A stretch of 15,159 nucleotides of DNA from Bacillota bacterium (lineage in GTDB: Bacteria > Bacillota > Clostridia > Acetivibrionales > DSM-1351). Positions 1 through 7,132 of this stretch are shown piece by piece. The stretch spans positions 1 through 15,159 of the forward strand of contig JAEVZU010000284.1 of the NCBI GenBank assembly GCA_023392075.1, read 5' to 3'. The notes below the pieces were generated by a model. It did not search any database. It saw only the letters and a list, made by a program, of their open reading frames with translations, and was not told the origin of the DNA. Made by a program: the position numbers and the translations under genes. How positions within the stretch are numbered: position 1 is the stretch's first letter; each line of letters starts with the position of its first letter.

Positions 1-25
1 GCATTCTTTTTAATTCTTTACCCAT
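1..25 (-). CDS. Start of a further operon gene, cut by the left edge
   Basis: An ATG at 25..23 is followed by eight codons (MGKELKRM) before the window ends. It is preceded by a perfect GGAGG eight bases upstream and lies 45 bases after the stop of the gpI-like gene, so it fits the next cistron of the operon. Nothing about its function can be read. By synteny with other eCIS loci, a fibre, tape measure or cargo-related gene could follow the gpI-like protein, but that is inference only. An overlapping ATG further upstream runs into a stop after eleven codons and was not used. Confidence 0.45.
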
Positions 26-33
26 TGCCACTT

Positions 34-38
34 CCTCC
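34..38 (-). promoter_or_regulatory. Ribosome binding site for the left-edge gene
   Basis: The minus strand reads GGAGG here with an eight-base spacer to the ATG at 25..23. It is the main reason for calling a gene at the left edge. Confidence 0.5.
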
Positions 39-70
39 GGATATTCATAATTATTTAACCTACCGATTGC

Positions 71-814
71 CTAATCTTCTATCATACCTCCAACAAGAGT
101 ATCTCTTCCGACTTTTGAGTAAATTCCGATTCTCATTGAAGGTATTTCCACATTAAGCTTGTAATTTGCATAAAAAGGCTTTTCACTTTCTACGACCCTG
201 CGCATCAAAGCCACCTTATTGTTCAGCATACTCCTGCTGTGGGCCGGAATTATTGCATTCACTGAAAAGAAGCAGGGCGATGAACCGCCAACCATTGTAT
301 TTTGTCCGATTTCTCTGGAGTTCCCTATTCTGGCGGTTTCCTGAAACTCATCAATTGAAATGGTGGTTTCATCTCCTGCATAAAGCTGGAGGTATTCCAG
401 CAAGCCATTACAGGTTCCGCGCTTCTTATACAGCTGGACAATGGCACTTATCATATTCCTGTTTATTGTTGAACGTGTCTGTTCCAGAGGAAGAAGCTGG
501 GTGGGCAGGGAGTCTTTCTGCTCCTTGTCCTCTGCCCCGTAAAATTCCGCCGCATCCTCCAGTTCAAGCGCCACCCATCCGGCAAGCCACTCCAGAAACT
601 GCGGAGGAGTCTGGGCCGGATCAAGATATTTGTCAAACCTGTCCAACAATTCCTCTATGCCTGCAGTTTCCTGTATTTCTGTTCCCCCTGCCAGAATTTG
701 TTCAAAAGCTTTTAGAAACCGTCCAAGAAAATAAGTGTCATCCGTCTGGGTGTTTCCCTTTTGGAATATTCTGGGGAGGTATTGGGTGTATTTGCTGTAT
801 TCCTCATAACTCAT
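71..814 (-). CDS. gpI-like phage tail/baseplate wedge protein (Afp12/TIGR02242-like)
   Basis: A 247-residue protein that should form part of the baseplate wedge with the gp6-like proteins encoded just upstream. Seen: an N-terminal YLPRIFQ motif (12-18), a FLGRFLKAFEQIL helix (29-41), the YLDPAQTPPQFLEWLAGW block (63-80), and a helix ending in QLYKKRGT followed by a LLEYLQLYAG block (127-147). This order is the signature of the phage tail protein family I know as TIGR02242, related to P2 gpI. The C-terminal third carries two copies of an RIG-x5-G-x2-T-x-VGG motif (162-177 and 228-243). The ATG overlaps the stop of the upstream gene as ATGA, and a GAGG lies seven bases before it inside that gene. 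The wedge role is inferred from family and order. Confidence 0.9.
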   Translation of the reverse strand: MSYEEYSKYTQYLPRIFQKGNTQTDDTYFLGRFLKAFEQILAGGTEIQETAGIEELLDRFDKYLDPAQTPPQFLEWLAGWVALELEDAAEFYGAEDKEQKDSLPTQLLPLEQTRSTINRNMISAIVQLYKKRGTCNGLLEYLQLYAGDETTISIDEFQETARIGNSREIGQNTMVGGSSPCFFSVNAIIPAHSRSMLNNKVALMRRVVESEKPFYANYKLNVEIPSMRIGIYSKVGRDTLVGGMIED

Positions 815-1683
815 GCTTCCACCTCGATATTTAATTCTTTTAATTTAATGAGCTGGTGGGGTTTGAGATCCGGAGCCTCCAATTCTATCTGCTTTACATG
901 ATCAATCCCCGGAATTCGCTCCACAAGATAATATAAGTCGGATTTATAGAGATTTCGTCCAAGAGGCCAGCCTTTCTTTCCCTCACCGCCCTGAATGGGA
1001 TCTATATGTGTTTCTATGACGCTTCGTATGGTATCAGCCAGCTTCTTATCCCTGGCAGCTACCAGCATGTTTATTTTGATATCCTGATAATCGGGATCCA
1101 CCACATGAACACGGTTTGTAAGTACCTTTCTCTCCGAAAGGTATTGCTTTACATACTGTTTGATATTATATGTCTCCTTCATCAAATCAGTCTGATTTTG
1201 AGTAGAAACGATGAGAATTACAGAAATATGTCCGAACTGTTCGGAATCCTCGGATTTTTTGTTTTCCATATCCCTGTTGTGAAGACATATGGTTCTTGCA
1301 GAAATATCGGGAAAAGTCTGCTTAATATCCGGTTTCTCCATTAATGCCCTATATGCCAGCTGTTCGTAATCTTCAACCGTAACTGCTCTGGTGCGTTCCG
1401 AAAGCTGCTGGACACCGCGCCTGATTCCAGAAGCCAGTTCCTCACCTTCGGCCAGCTGTATCCCAAGTAAATTCAGGAAGCGCAGATAGTTTTTTTCCGG
1501 AATCTGATCAATACGGTAGATAATCATTTCACATAACCATGCAAACAATTCAACCAGTGTTATGCCGGGATCAGACGGGTTATGATTTGTCCATTCGGAC
1601 GTATATACCGGGATCAGGGATTTTGCTTCCTTCACCAGTTCTTCAAAGGTGATGTCATCCAGGTTTTGTAATGGCAGCGACAT
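811..1683 (-). CDS. Compact gp6/baseplate-J-like wedge protein
   Basis: A 290-residue baseplate protein. It opens with a helical region containing HNPSDPGITLVELFAWL (34-50) and NYLRFLNLLGI (65-75), hallmarks of the putative baseplate assembly family (TIGR02243, gp6-like). It then has RTRAVTVEDYEQLA (97-110) and a C-terminal GG-x5-GW-x2-GRNLY segment (232-246) followed by PGIDHV (258-263). All these blocks recur in the 1201-residue protein upstream, so the two are paralogues, but this one lacks the long middle insert. The start is the ATG at 1683..1681 with GGAGG seven bases before it. A longer reading from a GTG at 1701 would place the Shine-Dalgarno inside the gene and is rejected. The stop overlaps the next start by four bases. 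A wedge partner role is inferred from T4-like baseplates. Confidence 0.9.
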   Translation of the reverse strand: MSLPLQNLDDITFEELVKEAKSLIPVYTSEWTNHNPSDPGITLVELFAWLCEMIIYRIDQIPEKNYLRFLNLLGIQLAEGEELASGIRRGVQQLSERTRAVTVEDYEQLAYRALMEKPDIKQTFPDISARTICLHNRDMENKKSEDSEQFGHISVILIVSTQNQTDLMKETYNIKQYVKQYLSERKVLTNRVHVVDPDYQDIKINMLVAARDKKLADTIRSVIETHIDPIQGGEGKKGWPLGRNLYKSDLYYLVERIPGIDHVKQIELEAPDLKPHQLIKLKELNIEVEA

Positions 1684-1690
1684 TTGTCTA

Positions 1691-1695
1691 CCTCC
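1691..1695 (-). promoter_or_regulatory. Ribosome binding site deciding the start of the compact gp6 gene
   Basis: GGAGG on the minus strand, seven bases before the ATG at 1683..1681. An in-frame GTG at 1701..1699 lies upstream of this site, so it would have to be translated through its own Shine-Dalgarno. The site therefore fixes the start at 1683. Confidence 0.75.
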
Positions 1696-1720
1696 TTTCA
1701 CATTATTTTTTTATTGTACT

Positions 1721-1806
1721 AGTGGTCTGTACCATCTAAAACGTATATTGCCGTCTGGGAAAATTTTCAGGATAAGGCGGAGGACGAAGGCAATACTGTA
1801 ACCACT
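1721..1806. repeat. Imperfect inverted repeat in the gap between the two gp6 genes
   Basis: The 143-base gap 1684-1826 is unusually long for this operon and holds an interrupted inverted repeat. AGTGGT (1721-1726) matches ACCACT (1801-1806). ATTGCC (1747-1752) matches GGCAAT (1789-1794). A GAAAATTTTC palindrome (1759-1768) sits at the centre of the outer pair. No T-run follows on either strand, so it is not a standard terminator. It could be a decayed MITE or REP-like unit or an mRNA processing structure. No coding sequence is visible in the gap. Confidence 0.4.
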
Positions 1807-1826
1807 GGCATGTATTTACCGGTTGC

Positions 1827-4800
1827 TTATCCTATAAATATTTTGTTGTTAACCTGAGAAGTCATGCAGTAGCTGCAGGTTTCCGCATCTGTCACATCAC
1901 TTAATTTTTCAAGATACCTTCTGTCCTCTTTAAGAATTTCCGTTATGTGGCACTCAGTGGTTATATTGCTGACATCATGTATTATTCCGGTATCCCTGTT
2001 TAAAAGATAAGGAAATTGAAGGTCGGGCTTTTTGTTTATAAGATGAACACCGCTGAAAACAATTTCATCCTCCTCCAGGAAAACATCGCCCGACAGTACT
2101 TCGGTTATCTTTAAGGGCACTGTATTTGTATATTCGTCATTTCGGCTTAAGTAAACAATATCCCTGGGTTCCGGAACAGCCATTTTGATAAAGAAGGTCT
2201 CCTGACCGCTCTTTATTTCATTTAATATGAAGGAGCGAATAGTCATATCCTGTGTTACGGCTACTTCAATATCACTGCCTACAGGGTAGTCGGATGTTAA
2301 AGGACCTCCTTCAGATGTGACACATTCAAGGATATCTCCGTCAACAGATTTTATAATCAACTTTTCAGTAGGATAGTTCCTGCACTTCAATTCTATTTTA
2401 TGTCCCTCTCTGAACCCTTTAACCAGCAGAGTCTTTACAGGCTTGCCCGGTTCCAGCTTTTGTGCCAGAGCGAATATAATCCTGTTATCCTTACTTTTAA
2501 CAGCACTGTATGTGGGGTATGGAATTCCAGGTTTATATGGTCCGTCTTTGAGCTGTTCCAGATTGAGTGTGTAGCATTGGACCGAGGCTTTAACGGTAAT
2601 ATCCGAAATATAGTCCACACCGGGTGTATTCTTGATTACTGAACAAACTTCGGATATATACAAATTCTTTCCAAGCGTCCAGCCTGTTTTTTCCTGACCG
2701 CCTCTCAGAGGATTTAAAAATTCTCTGAGATTATCAATAATCTGTCCCTCTATCATTTTTGACGACTCGGAATTAAAATATTTTACGGCAGCCTCAACCC
2801 CTATACGTATATAGTCGGGGCCTATTATGTCCAGCCGGGGATAATTGACAGTGTTCAGTACAGCAGCAATCCTCTCCGAAAGATATCTGTCAATTTCATT
2901 AAGCAATTCCTGGCTTGGAACAGGCTTTGGATCGTTATATTCCGGAACCACAATTACCGTTGCTTTACCAGGTTTAAAATCCAGTTCCCGGTCCATTGTA
3001 GGAAAGCATTTAACCAATGCAATCTGAGGGGCGGCTTCACGCACCAGCCATTCAACATCTTCACAGGTTATCCCGCGGTCCCAGCTTTTCAAGGTGTGCG
3101 GCCCACGTATTTTTGATTCCCCGGTTTCCTCCTGATCAAAGCCTCCATCGGCAGCCAGGGGATTTGTTAAGGAATCTATTTCTGCAAAATTATCCCACAT
3201 CTTTTTAATGGTATTTGCCTGTACATTGCCTCGCGCTCCGCCGCCATACCTGTAGTCGGTAATTATATTTTCCTTTCCCGCAGGAGGTATCATGCCGGTT
3301 TTGCCGTCTCCGAAAGTCAGAATTCCGCTGCCGGAATCAAGCATATAATGTCTGCTAGCCGGTTCCGAAAGCGAGAAACTTTGCACTTCCTCCCAGATCA
3401 CCGGATCACTTTGGCCCAATGTTTCACGGACTTTTACCACCTGTCCGGGCAGAACAGGAGTACGGGCAAACTGGAAAATCTGATCCGGTTCACCGTTGCT
3501 TGAACCGATTATCTCACTCGTAATTGTACTTGCATTCGCCCCCCATACAGCATTTGAATATATGGTATTTATTTCAGGAGGTGAATCGAAAGAACCCTCT
3601 TCAAGCCTTGCACGTATCCAATACTGTTGGGCTCCAAAAAGCGGAGTCTTTTCTATATCCGAAGGTATAACCAATTGCTGTATTTCTCTTCTTGTAAAAT
3701 CCCTGATTGTATCATTTACACTCAATGTAAGCCATTTTCTCCCGTTCCAGTACTCCCAGGCTACCACAGGATTATTCCCTGCCTGATCACCGGTAAGCGG
3801 GAAAAACAGTGACAGCGGCAAGTTGCTTATATCCCTGTCAAATCCCAGGTATAAAGCCGGATCAGTGTCTGGACAGGTTGAAAACAGTTTAAAGGTTTTC
3901 CCATCGGTCGAACACTCATTTGTTCTGTTAACAAACAGGAAATTGTTTTCAGTAATTACGGCTTGGGGGCATTCAGCACTGGATGTATATGTATAGTCAA
4001 ATAATATTTCTTTTATTGAAGGGGGAAGAAAACTGGCCTGGGTATACACTACCTGAGAGAGGTTCACTTCTTCATTTTGTATTGTAACCGGCCTGGTGTC
4101 ATAATTTATTGTACTGTCGGTCCCATAATTTCCTGATATTATTCTGAACCGTATCCAGTAATCCTCCTCACCGTTCAAATTATACAGAACTGTTTTAGGG
4201 CACTTGAATTCCAGCTTTCCGCTTTTGGTGAATGCTTCGGTTTCATCTCCGGTAACATTACCCTTTTCTCCTGTATTGCCAATTTTGCCGAATTGGGTCC
4301 ACTTGACCCCATCCCAGTGTTCCAATGCAATAATTATGCCTGAGGCCTGTGGAGGGGCTACTCCTTCCGATAGTTTCAAATTGACGGTTATTTTGGCATT
4401 TTCTTTTGAAAATGCATCTTTGCAGGATATATAAAAGGCATCATTAAATGACGGCCGTTCTCCAAATGGATAAAAATCTTTGGTGAGATCTATCGGAGCA
4501 TAATTAAATACGGCTGACTTTGATCTCAACCCGGTCACCTTGATGTCAGCACTAATTTTAAAGTTTTCTATATCGGGAATGGAATCGGCATTCAGAAGAG
4601 GAGATTTCAATTCGGCAAATATCCAATAATACGTCCAATCTTTTATTTCATTATTTTTGTCATACCCTGAAATGGTTTTTTGAGAAATTCCTTCGGCTTT
4701 TGAAAAGGAGATATCCCCGCTGGCAGATAAAGCCGACTGCCGCAGGCCCTTTTGCACCTTTAACGGAACGGCTTCACCTTTATCATTAAAATAGAACCAT

Positions 4801-5432
4801 TCAATATCTGCCGAAGTATTTACACTTCCGTTCTGCTTGATATTCATATTCAGATTGATTACCGCATCCTTTAAACTTAAAAGAGTATTGTGTCCTATGT
4901 AGACACGGTGCAGAACGGGTGTTACTCCGCTGAACAGTTTAGCCTTATCTTCGTTGGGTTCGGCCGACAGCAGGAAATCCAAATCACTCCATTTGTCTTT
5001 TGCTGGATCTATTCCTGCTGCTTTTGTAAGGCCGGGGCGGATTACGGTCAGATCATTTTCAGTTTCGAAAACTACTTCCTCCTGATTTTCAGGCTGCGCT
5101 GAAATTTTTGTACCAGCAGGAATAAAACCGTTTTTCTCCCAGTCATCCTTTAGTTTAAACACCAGGGCCGCCTTAGCAACCTTTGGAGAAATCGGACTGA
5201 CTCCTATTAAATTCAGAAAAGCCGTGAAATTCTTTTCAGGTGCGTTATTTAATGCTCCGGTCACATGGCCCATCATATTTGCAAATATATTGATCAATGC
5301 ATCTGCCTGCTTGTCCGATTTGATTTCCTCAATACCTTCAAATTCAGGACAATGATACAGCAGCAGTCGTCTTACTTCATTCGCCAGCTCTTCCTGGCTC
5401 CGTTGGTCAATTTTCGGTAAAATAGTAGTCAT
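1827..5432 (-). CDS. Large gp6/baseplate-J-like protein (Afp11-like), 1201 residues
   Basis: The main baseplate wedge component. Seen: a helical N-terminus with NFTAFLNLIGV near residue 67-77; a long middle insert with two related beta-rich units, each having a W-(D/N)-G-x-K-W motif and then YWIR-x-R (about 369-430 and 556-608); the baseplate-J core with GDGKTGMIPP near 707, YGGGARGN near 735, a W-DRGIT-EDVEWL block near 787 and RGG-x5-GW-x2-GKNLY near 909; then about 270 further residues, beta-rich, ending in a CSYC pair close to the C-terminus. It is longer than the 600-1000 residues I expect for the family. The ATG overlaps the gp25 stop by one base (TAATG), implying coupled translation. 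The family is clear. The functions of the insert and the C-terminal extension are unknown. Confidence 0.9.
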   Translation of the reverse strand: MTTILPKIDQRSQEELANEVRRLLLYHCPEFEGIEEIKSDKQADALINIFANMMGHVTGALNNAPEKNFTAFLNLIGVSPISPKVAKAALVFKLKDDWEKNGFIPAGTKISAQPENQEEVVFETENDLTVIRPGLTKAAGIDPAKDKWSDLDFLLSAEPNEDKAKLFSGVTPVLHRVYIGHNTLLSLKDAVINLNMNIKQNGSVNTSADIEWFYFNDKGEAVPLKVQKGLRQSALSASGDISFSKAEGISQKTISGYDKNNEIKDWTYYWIFAELKSPLLNADSIPDIENFKISADIKVTGLRSKSAVFNYAPIDLTKDFYPFGERPSFNDAFYISCKDAFSKENAKITVNLKLSEGVAPPQASGIIIALEHWDGVKWTQFGKIGNTGEKGNVTGDETEAFTKSGKLEFKCPKTVLYNLNGEEDYWIRFRIISGNYGTDSTINYDTRPVTIQNEEVNLSQVVYTQASFLPPSIKEILFDYTYTSSAECPQAVITENNFLFVNRTNECSTDGKTFKLFSTCPDTDPALYLGFDRDISNLPLSLFFPLTGDQAGNNPVVAWEYWNGRKWLTLSVNDTIRDFTRREIQQLVIPSDIEKTPLFGAQQYWIRARLEEGSFDSPPEINTIYSNAVWGANASTITSEIIGSSNGEPDQIFQFARTPVLPGQVVKVRETLGQSDPVIWEEVQSFSLSEPASRHYMLDSGSGILTFGDGKTGMIPPAGKENIITDYRYGGGARGNVQANTIKKMWDNFAEIDSLTNPLAADGGFDQEETGESKIRGPHTLKSWDRGITCEDVEWLVREAAPQIALVKCFPTMDRELDFKPGKATVIVVPEYNDPKPVPSQELLNEIDRYLSERIAAVLNTVNYPRLDIIGPDYIRIGVEAAVKYFNSESSKMIEGQIIDNLREFLNPLRGGQEKTGWTLGKNLYISEVCSVIKNTPGVDYISDITVKASVQCYTLNLEQLKDGPYKPGIPYPTYSAVKSKDNRIIFALAQKLEPGKPVKTLLVKGFREGHKIELKCRNYPTEKLIIKSVDGDILECVTSEGGPLTSDYPVGSDIEVAVTQDMTIRSFILNEIKSGQETFFIKMAVPEPRDIVYLSRNDEYTNTVPLKITEVLSGDVFLEEDEIVFSGVHLINKKPDLQFPYLLNRDTGIIHDVSNITTECHITEILKEDRRYLEKLSDVTDAETCSYCMTSQVNNKIFIG

Positions 5433-5827
5433 TATTTTCCCACACTTTCAAGATAAAATGGATATACCAGATTTCCCTTGCTATTACTGGATTTGATAAT
5501 ATACTCGATGTTGATTTCTATTACCGGTTCCTGACGGCTCATGGTGGCCGTTACAGATTGTACCTCTATTCTGGGCTCCCAGTTAAGAAGTGCTTCATCC
5601 ACATAAGTCTGGATCAGAGTTGCAGTATTCAAATCGTTGGAGGCAAACACCATCTCATTCAGCCTGCACCCAAAATCCGGCCTCATTACGCGCTCTCCCC
5701 TGGCGGTACCTAATATGAGCATAATAGATTCTTTTATTGATTCTTCTCCCGCCGATGTTCGCATTTTAGCTTTTTTCACAGACAAGGGATATTTTGGACC
5801 CTTCCCTAAGAAATCTATAACCTCCAT
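5432..5827 (-). CDS. gp25-like baseplate wedge protein (Afp9-like)
   Basis: A 131-residue protein of the GPW/gp25 family, which in contractile tails joins the wedges to the inner baseplate and helps initiate the sheath. Seen: FLGKGPKYPL near the start; an I-x-I-LGTARGERVMRPDFGC block, the most conserved stretch of gp25; an NWEPRIEVQSV block with the EPR motif; and a closing beta segment with NLVYPFYL. I start it at the ATG 5827..5825, preceded by GGAGG at 5836..5832. A GTG at 5875 would add 16 residues but has no Shine-Dalgarno, and the usual gp25 N-terminus fits the shorter form. The stop overlaps the next ATG by one base. Lysozyme activity is not implied despite the historical family name. 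Confidence 0.93.
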   Translation of the reverse strand: MEVIDFLGKGPKYPLSVKKAKMRTSAGEESIKESIMLILGTARGERVMRPDFGCRLNEMVFASNDLNTATLIQTYVDEALLNWEPRIEVQSVTATMSRQEPVIEINIEYIIKSSNSKGNLVYPFYLESVGK

Positions 5828-5831
5828 ATAA

Positions 5832-5836
5832 CCTCC
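5832..5836 (-). promoter_or_regulatory. Ribosome binding site deciding the gp25 start
   Basis: GGAGG on the minus strand, four bases before the ATG at 5827..5825. The spacing is slightly short, but it is the only good Shine-Dalgarno near the 5' end of the frame. Confidence 0.6.
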
Positions 5837-5895
5837 ATATCCCCATTGTGCCGAATGAATTGTCCCATTGGGCACACAAAAGTATTTTCAACACT

Positions 5896-5944
5896 TTTTA
5901 CGGGGTTAAATTTATTTTATTGATTTATCGCTTAACCTGTAAAA
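5896..5944. other. Interrupted stem-loop between PAAR and gp25 genes
   Basis: TTTTAC (5896-5901) and GGTTAA (5904-5909) pair with TTAACC (5932-5937) and GTAAAA (5939-5944), giving 12 base pairs with a small internal bulge and a 22-base loop. It sits in the 145-base space between the PAAR stop and the gp25 ATG. No T-run follows on the minus strand, so I do not call a terminator. A role in mRNA stability or partial attenuation is possible. The rest of the gap is AT-rich and holds nothing else I recognise. Confidence 0.35.
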
Positions 5945-5972
5945 GGATATAAAGAAAAATTAGCTTCATATA

Positions 5973-6368
5973 TTAACCTCCTATAAGTACGGTTCCTGCC
6001 GCAATGACCTTGCCAACCGGCAGATCGGAGGGGTCATTGCAGGTCATGGCAGTGTCCCCGTTTCTGGCTGCCATTTTCCCGTTTATTTTTACGGTGGCAC
6101 TCCCCATATTTATGGTTCCCTTATTACTTGGGGATTTCTGAAAGCTGTCTCCCTTGGGGGTATGTGACGGTGTATTCGTTGCCGTAGAGTCCACCGTAGC
6201 AGCCGGTTTCCCCATTATATTCACATTGCTGCTGAGGGCTCCGTCTATGATACCTGTAAATGGGTGGGGCAGAGGGACCGGTACTTTGCCGGAACCTACC
6301 GGTATCATTACAATATGTATGTCTGTCGCGTTAACCTGGTCGCCCTGCTTTGCCGCCGGTTGTCCCAT
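5973..6368 (-). CDS. PAAR-like spike tip protein (Afp10-like)
   Basis: A 131-residue protein expected to cap the needle with a sharp, probably metal-stabilised tip. Seen: a start of the form M-x-QPAAKQGD; a middle with two GKPAA/GKMAA repeats (53-57 and about 97-101) next to short beta segments; SATVKINGKMAARNGDTAMTC-type sequence; and a glycine-rich hydrophobic C-terminus. The AAR-x-GDTA-x-x-C pattern is typical of PAAR-like proteins. There is no extended C-terminal toxin domain, so it looks like a structural tip rather than an effector carrier. The ATG at 6368 has an AGGAG-type site about eight bases upstream. It follows the spike gene by 44 bases, as expected for a spike-tip pair. Confidence 0.9.
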   Translation of the reverse strand: MGQPAAKQGDQVNATDIHIVMIPVGSGKVPVPLPHPFTGIIDGALSSNVNIMGKPAATVDSTATNTPSHTPKGDSFQKSPSNKGTINMGSATVKINGKMAARNGDTAMTCNDPSDLPVGKVIAAGTVLIGG

Positions 6369-6412
6369 AAATACTCTCCTTTCCTCTCAGCCGGATTTTT
6401 ATAACGTACAGG

Positions 6413-7132
6413 TTAATTGATATTAACCGTAGCACCTTTGATGGTCATGTTTGACGATGCCTTGACATCCATTGAAGAGGAAGCCTCGAACTTTGTTGCT
6501 GCTGAGGATTTCATTTCAATTTCCTTTGCGCTCACGGAGAATTTGCCCTTGGCCGAAAACTCAATGTCCTTGTCAGAGTTTACGGTTATTTTGTTATCCT
6601 TGGTGCTGATAACTATTTTGTTATTGCCTGACTTGTCAATAACCTTTATATTTTCTTCACCATTTTTGTCATCCAGCTCAAGGATATGTCCCTTACAGGA
6701 TTTCAGCGTTATCTTTTCCTCGTTCTGCTTGTCGGAAAATTGTAAAATGTGACCGTTCCGTGATTTGATTACTCTGGTGTTGTTTTTTCCGTCACTGTTG
6801 GTATCAGGCGGGGCATCTTTTCCATTCCATAAGGCACCCATTATAAAGGGCCGGTTTACATCTCCGTTTTCAAATGCCACTAGAACTTCATCCCCTACTT
6901 CCGGAAGGAAAAAAGCTCCTCTTTCCTTCCCGGCCATGAAAGAAACAATTCTTGCCCAATTTGATTCCTGCATACCCAATAGAGGTATCTTAACCTTTAC
7001 CAGGCCTGGTCCGGGCTTATCCGAATCATTGGCCGAGTCATTTTTTACAACAACACCAATCATAACGCCGAAAATCTTCTCTTCACTTTTTATATAATCA
7101 GTAAAATTTGAAATACTAATGCTCTCACTCAT
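6413..7132 (-). CDS. gp5/gpV-like spike protein with OB fold and beta-helix tail
   Basis: A 239-residue protein that should trimerise to form the central puncturing spike under the hub. Seen: an OB-fold region (about 20-105) with the family signature FLPEVGDEVLVAFENGD followed by PF-x-MGALWNG (75-104). From about 118 to the end there is a run of short alternating polar/hydrophobic strands (HILQFSD, HILELDD, NKIVISTKDNKITVNSD, then Ser/Ala/Lys-rich repeats) that fits a triple-stranded beta-helix needle. There is no lysozyme domain. In Afp/PVC the hub and spike are one VgrG-like polypeptide (Afp8), but here they are separate genes overlapping by ATGA (7129-7132), as in phage hub/spike pairs. 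Equimolar output is probably ensured by translational coupling. Confidence 0.92.
   Translation of the reverse strand: MSESISISNFTDYIKSEEKIFGVMIGVVVKNDSANDSDKPGPGLVKVKIPLLGMQESNWARIVSFMAGKERGAFFLPEVGDEVLVAFENGDVNRPFIMGALWNGKDAPPDTNSDGKNNTRVIKSRNGHILQFSDKQNEEKITLKSCKGHILELDDKNGEENIKVIDKSGNNKIVISTKDNKITVNSDKDIEFSAKGKFSVSAKEIEMKSSAATKFEASSSMDVKASSNMTIKGATVNIN

Noticed and set aside
166..834. 222-codon plus-strand ORF antisense to the gpI-like gene
   Set aside because: It is a shadow of a well-supported minus-strand gene, with no Shine-Dalgarno and no recognisable motif. Its Cys/Pro/His-rich composition is typical of antisense reading.
1684..1701. GTG start at 1701 for the compact gp6 gene
   Set aside because: It would place the strong GGAGG inside the coding sequence. 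The ATG at 1683 has ideal spacing to it.
5828..5875. GTG start at 5875 giving a 147-residue gp25
   Set aside because: There is no ribosome binding site upstream. The added residues do not resemble gp25 N-termini, and a GGAGG precedes the internal ATG.
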